From positions 1 to 15,306 of the forward strand of contig JAVXTH010000033.1 in assembly GCA_036642795.1 (NCBI GenBank): 15,306 nucleotides of DNA, given 5' to 3'. Source of the DNA: JAVXTH01 sp036642795. Lineage in GTDB: Bacteria > Bacillota_I > Bacilli_A > Erysipelotrichales > Erysipelotrichaceae. The notes beneath the pieces are model-generated. The model was not told the DNA's origin. It searched no databases and saw nothing but the letters and a program-made list of their open reading frames with translations. This document shows, piece by piece, positions 13,032 through 15,306 of this stretch (position 1 is the first letter of the stretch; the number at the start of each line of letters is the position of its first letter). A program made the position numbers and the translations under genes.

Positions 13032-13037
13032 ATTATC
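13015..13037. promoter_or_regulatory. candidate operator over the DUF1836-degV promoter
   Basis: Inverted repeat GATAAT-N11-ATTATC spanning the -10 element and the predicted transcription start. A separate TAGTT-N5-AACTA repeat lies at 12986-13000, just before the -35. Either could bind the HTH protein encoded immediately downstream; AT-rich chance is possible. Confidence 0.35.
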
Positions 13038-13054
13038 CGTTAGGAGTAATAATA

Positions 13055-13618
13055 ATGACAAATTCTCAGATTGAATTAGAAAAATGGTGCGAAGAACTAA
13101 TTGTTTTTCATTTACCCCGATGGGAAGAACTTCCTGATTTCGAGGTATATATGGATCAAGTAATATGTTTAGTTGATCGTTATATTGGCAATTTTTGTGA
13201 AATAGAAAATCGTATTATTACGCCTGCGATGATCAACAATTATGTAAAGCTAAATATGATTCCAAAGCCAAAGAATAAACGATATAATCGCATTCATATC
13301 GCTTATCTTATTTCGATTACTTTATTAAAACAAGTACTAAGTATTCAAGAAGTAAAAAAAGGCATTGAGTATCAAGCAAAGATTTCTGGATTAAAGGATG
13401 CTTATAATCTTTTTTGTAAAGAAATAGAATCAGCTTTACAAGCTGTTGCAACACAAACACTTCAAACAAGTAATAACGTCATTCCAATTGCTGGATTAAA
13501 ACCAGAAAACGGAGCAATAAAACTAGCAGCACTTTCTTTTGCAAGCAAATTAGTTGCGAAAGAACTGATTCAAGTACAGAATCTAGATAATAAAGCGGAG
13601 GAAATTAACCATGAATAA
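13055..13618 (+). CDS. DUF1836 family protein, probable HTH regulator
   Basis: A 187-residue soluble protein with the DUF1836 signature: FHLPRWEELPDFEVYMDQV (18-36), then a MerR-like helix-turn-helix region with ITPAMINNYVKLNMIPKP (55-72), KRYNRIHIAYLISITLLKQVLS (split here, 75-96) and IQEVKKGI (97-104). This gives a winged-helix DNA-binding look, but the target has not been shown for the family. The C-terminal 80 residues are a helical region with no recognisable ligand motif. The ATG at 13055 follows AGGAG by eight bases; the upstream ATG at 13013 lies inside the promoter. The 3' end overlaps the degV start by eight bases, so the two are translationally linked. DUF1836 genes often neighbour degV in Firmicutes, which suggests a shared lipid-related function; this is inference. 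Confidence 0.85.
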   Translation: MTNSQIELEKWCEELIVFHLPRWEELPDFEVYMDQVICLVDRYIGNFCEIENRIITPAMINNYVKLNMIPKPKNKRYNRIHIAYLISITLLKQVLSIQEVKKGIEYQAKISGLKDAYNLFCKEIESALQAVATQTLQTSNNVIPIAGLKPENGAIKLAALSFASKLVAKELIQVQNLDNKAEEINHE

Positions 13619-14471
13619 AGAAAAAATAGCAATCTTAACCGACTCAGGATGTGATGTCCCACAAAAATATATTGATCTATATGATATGTATGTATTACCA
13701 TTAGAGATTCATTTTCAAGATAAACATTATCAAGATGGAGTTGATATAACACCAAATGAAGTATATGAACGTTTAAGTACTGAAATTCCAAAGACTTCTT
13801 TACCTACCGGAGAATCAGTTCTTACCATGTTTAAAAAGATCAAAGCCGATGGTTATGATAAAGTAATTGTCATTACTTTATCAAGTGGCTTATCGGGAAC
13901 AAATAATATGATTAGTTTAATCGCAAAGGATTATCACGAATTAGAATTCACTATTATCGATACAAAAAATATTTCAGTTGGTGGTGGCTTCAGTGCAATC
14001 TACGCTGGTAAACTAATTGAAGAAGGAAAATCTTATCAAGAAGTTTGTGACATCATTTCCAATGGTGTTCAACGTTCTAAAGTATTCTTTGTCGTTGAGA
14101 CATTAGAGTATTTACAAAAAGGTGGACGTATTGGTTTAGTCGCTTCTTTGTTTGGTAACGCATTAGATTTAAAACCAATTATTTCATGTAACGATGAAGG
14201 TATTTATTACACAGTTGCGAAAGTACGTGGACGTAAACATTCTATTTCTAAAACAATTGAACTAGCAAAGAAATATGCTGGTGAACATGAAAACTATATT
14301 ATGGCCATCATGAATGGTGCAGCAAGTGATTTAGCGAAAGAAATAGAAAAAGAAATGCTTCCTTATGTTGAAAAGAGTTCTATCTTTGTAGAGAATCAAA
14401 TTTCTCCAGCATTAGGTGTTCATACTGGACCTGGTTTAATTGGCATTGGCTTTTATTTATTAGATAAATAG
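13611..14471 (+). CDS. degV: DegV family fatty-acid-binding protein
   Basis: Cytosolic 286-residue DegV/FakB-type protein. Members bind a fatty acid and hand it to the kinase FakA for phosphorylation, feeding exogenous fatty acids into phospholipids. Visible family motifs: TDSGCD (10-15), PKTSLPTG (60-67, with the Ser/Thr that contacts the carboxylate), LSSGLSGT (90-97), and YLQKGGRIG (167-175). The 286 residues fit the usual 280-290. Start ATG at 13611 follows GGAGG by nine bases and overlaps the DUF1836 stop. No fakA-like kinase is in the window, so whether this copy is a FakB is not shown. A bidirectional terminator follows directly. Confidence 0.93.
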   Translation: MNKEKIAILTDSGCDVPQKYIDLYDMYVLPLEIHFQDKHYQDGVDITPNEVYERLSTEIPKTSLPTGESVLTMFKKIKADGYDKVIVITLSSGLSGTNNMISLIAKDYHELEFTIIDTKNISVGGGFSAIYAGKLIEEGKSYQEVCDIISNGVQRSKVFFVVETLEYLQKGGRIGLVASLFGNALDLKPIISCNDEGIYYTVAKVRGRKHSISKTIELAKKYAGEHENYIMAIMNGAASDLAKEIEKEMLPYVEKSSIFVENQISPALGVHTGPGLIGIGFYLLDK

Positions 14472-14475
14472 TATT

Positions 14476-14509
14476 AAAAAACATCAAGTATTTACTCTTG
14501 ATGTTTTTT
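14476..14509. terminator. bidirectional terminator between degV and the YggS gene
   Basis: Stem ACATCAAG (14481-14488) with CTTGATGT (14497-14504), 8-base loop, A tract on one side (14476-14480) and T tract on the other (14505-14509). It serves degV on the plus strand and, overlapping the stop at 14508, the convergent yggS gene on the minus strand. Confidence 0.9.
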
Positions 14510-15149
14510 ATTTGAATAATGCAGATCCAATTCGAACCATGGTTGATCCATTTTCAATTGCTGCTTCATAATCATTCGACATCCCCATGGATAATTCAGT
14601 AAGTGGATACTGAGGGAATTTTCTTTGTAAGGTAGCTAATAAATCAGCTGTTTGTTTAAAATAACCTTGAATCTGTTGAACATCTTTATTTGGTGCCATC
14701 ATCATCAATCCATGAACTTGAACACGTGGACAATTCTTCATAAAACATAATACATCATATAGTTCTTCTTCCATAAATCCATGTTTTGTTGCTTCTTTAG
14801 CAATATTAACTTGAAGTAATACAGGCATGATAAGATCATGCTTTTTAGCTTGCTTTTCAATTTCTTTAATTAAAGAATAAGCATTAACTGAATGTATTAA
14901 ACTAACTTTATCAATTATATACTTAACTTTATTAGGTTGTAATGTTCCAATCATATGAAAACTTCCATTACCATGATACTTTTCATATTTCTCTAATAAT
15001 GATTGAACACGATTCTCTCCAAAGATGGTAACTCCTAGTTTTTCTAATTCATTTATTTCATCTATTCCTACATACTTTGTTGCGGCAACTAGTTTTGCTG
15101 GTTTAACCTTTTCTAATATGCTTAATACTGCATTTTTATTTACTTGCAT
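14508..15149 (-). CDS. yggS: YggS/PLPBP family pyridoxal-phosphate-binding protein
   Basis: Cytosolic PLP homeostasis protein (YggS, YlmE, PROSC family) that carries PLP on a lysine and has no known enzyme activity. The PLP lysine is Lys25 in VAATKYV. Other family motifs: FGENRVQ (43-49), FHMIGTLQPNK (64-74), VNIAKEATKHGF (114-125), HGLMMMAP (146-153), LSMGMSNDYEAAI (187-199) and the end RIGSALF (206-212). At 213 residues it is a little shorter than the usual 220-235; the trimmed part is at the N-terminus. ATG at 15149 follows a weak GAGTGA site. It has its own promoter and stands alone, convergent with degV. Confidence 0.93.
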   Translation of the reverse strand: MQVNKNAVLSILEKVKPAKLVAATKYVGIDEINELEKLGVTIFGENRVQSLLEKYEKYHGNGSFHMIGTLQPNKVKYIIDKVSLIHSVNAYSLIKEIEKQAKKHDLIMPVLLQVNIAKEATKHGFMEEELYDVLCFMKNCPRVQVHGLMMMAPNKDVQQIQGYFKQTADLLATLQRKFPQYPLTELSMGMSNDYEAAIENGSTMVRIGSALFK

Positions 15150-15172
15150 CTTATCACTCTTTTCTTATTTAA

Positions 15173-15201
15173 AGTATAACTTAAATCAAGTGAAATGATA
15201 A
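15173..15201 (-). promoter_or_regulatory. promoter of the YggS gene
   Basis: Minus strand -35 TTATCA (15201-15196), 17-base spacer, -10 TATACT (15178-15173), giving a leader of about 20 bases. Confidence 0.55.
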
Positions 15202-15222
15202 GAGCAACTTGAAGCGTTTCTT

Positions 15223-15270
15223 TTATAAGTAAGAATTAACTTTCTTATATGAATTTTTGTGATACCTCAT
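15223..15270 (-). CDS. possible 15-residue micro-ORF
   Basis: ATG at 15270 follows a GGGAG site by four bases and opens a 15-codon frame (MRYHKNSYKKVNSYL) ending in TAA. A TATAAT-like sequence lies a few bases further upstream (about 15283-15290). The peptide is short, Lys/Tyr/Asn-rich and not recognised. It could be a leader peptide of an unseen transcript or chance; the ribosome binding site is the only real support. Confidence 0.2.
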   Translation of the reverse strand: MRYHKNSYKKVNSYL

Positions 15271-15306
15271 TTATCTCCCTGATTATAATAATGATTTAAC
15301 TAAGCC

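Noticed and set aside
1..15306. CRISPR array, tRNA, rRNA or prophage modules
   Set aside because: No regularly spaced direct repeats, no cloverleaf or ribosomal RNA sequence and no phage-type genes were found.

Overview
The window is AT-rich DNA using the standard bacterial code (TGA is used as a stop, for example in feoA and feoB). Strong GGAGG-type ribosome binding sites, sigma-A-like promoters and Gram-positive cell-wall sorting signals point to a low-GC Firmicute. A strict or facultative anaerobe is likely, because an [FeFe]-hydrogenase and the ferrous-iron (Feo) system are present. The mix (FeoB-associated Cys-rich protein, DUF1836-DegV pair, short YggS, LPXTG-like surface proteins) would fit an Erysipelotrichia- or Clostridia-like gut or oral bacterium; this placement is inference.

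Layout. 1-3540: minus-strand metabolic genes, namely a ZIP metal transporter (cut by the window edge), a YeiH/UPF0324 membrane protein, an M18 aminopeptidase and a small unknown protein. 3538-5932: the feoA-feoB-FeoB-associated-protein operon, minus strand, both junctions ATGA overlaps. 6138-7682: a plus-strand [FeFe]-hydrogenase with a C-terminal rubredoxin-like domain, divergent from feoAB across a 205-base region carrying two promoters and two inverted repeats that look like operators. 7679-8998: a minus-strand operon of pgsA followed by a two-domain protein (degenerate 2H-phosphoesterase-like N-terminus plus GIY-YIG nuclease). 8999-13054: an accessory-looking block, with a 503-base AT-rich gap followed by two convergent cell-wall surface proteins with atypical sorting motifs (APNTG and HPNTS), separated by a long hairpin. 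13055-14471: DUF1836 regulator and DegV, overlapping. 14508-15149: YggS-family PLP protein, convergent with degV across a shared bidirectional terminator.

How the genes fit together. FeoAB imports Fe(II). The divergent hydrogenase would hold about 15 iron atoms if all its clusters are filled, so a shared control region between them makes sense (inference). No hydE, hydF or hydG maturase gene is in view. pgsA makes an anionic phospholipid precursor and DegV proteins bind fatty acids, but these two loci are separate. The two surface proteins have related plans (signal peptide, beta-rich stalk, Pro-rich wall-spanning segment, sorting signal) and are probably sortase substrates that meet host or matrix ligands. 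No RNA genes, CRISPR arrays or intact insertion sequences were seen. The most unusual items are the 2H-like/GIY-YIG fusion, the paired surface proteins with non-canonical sorting signals, and the palindromes at the feo and hydrogenase promoters.
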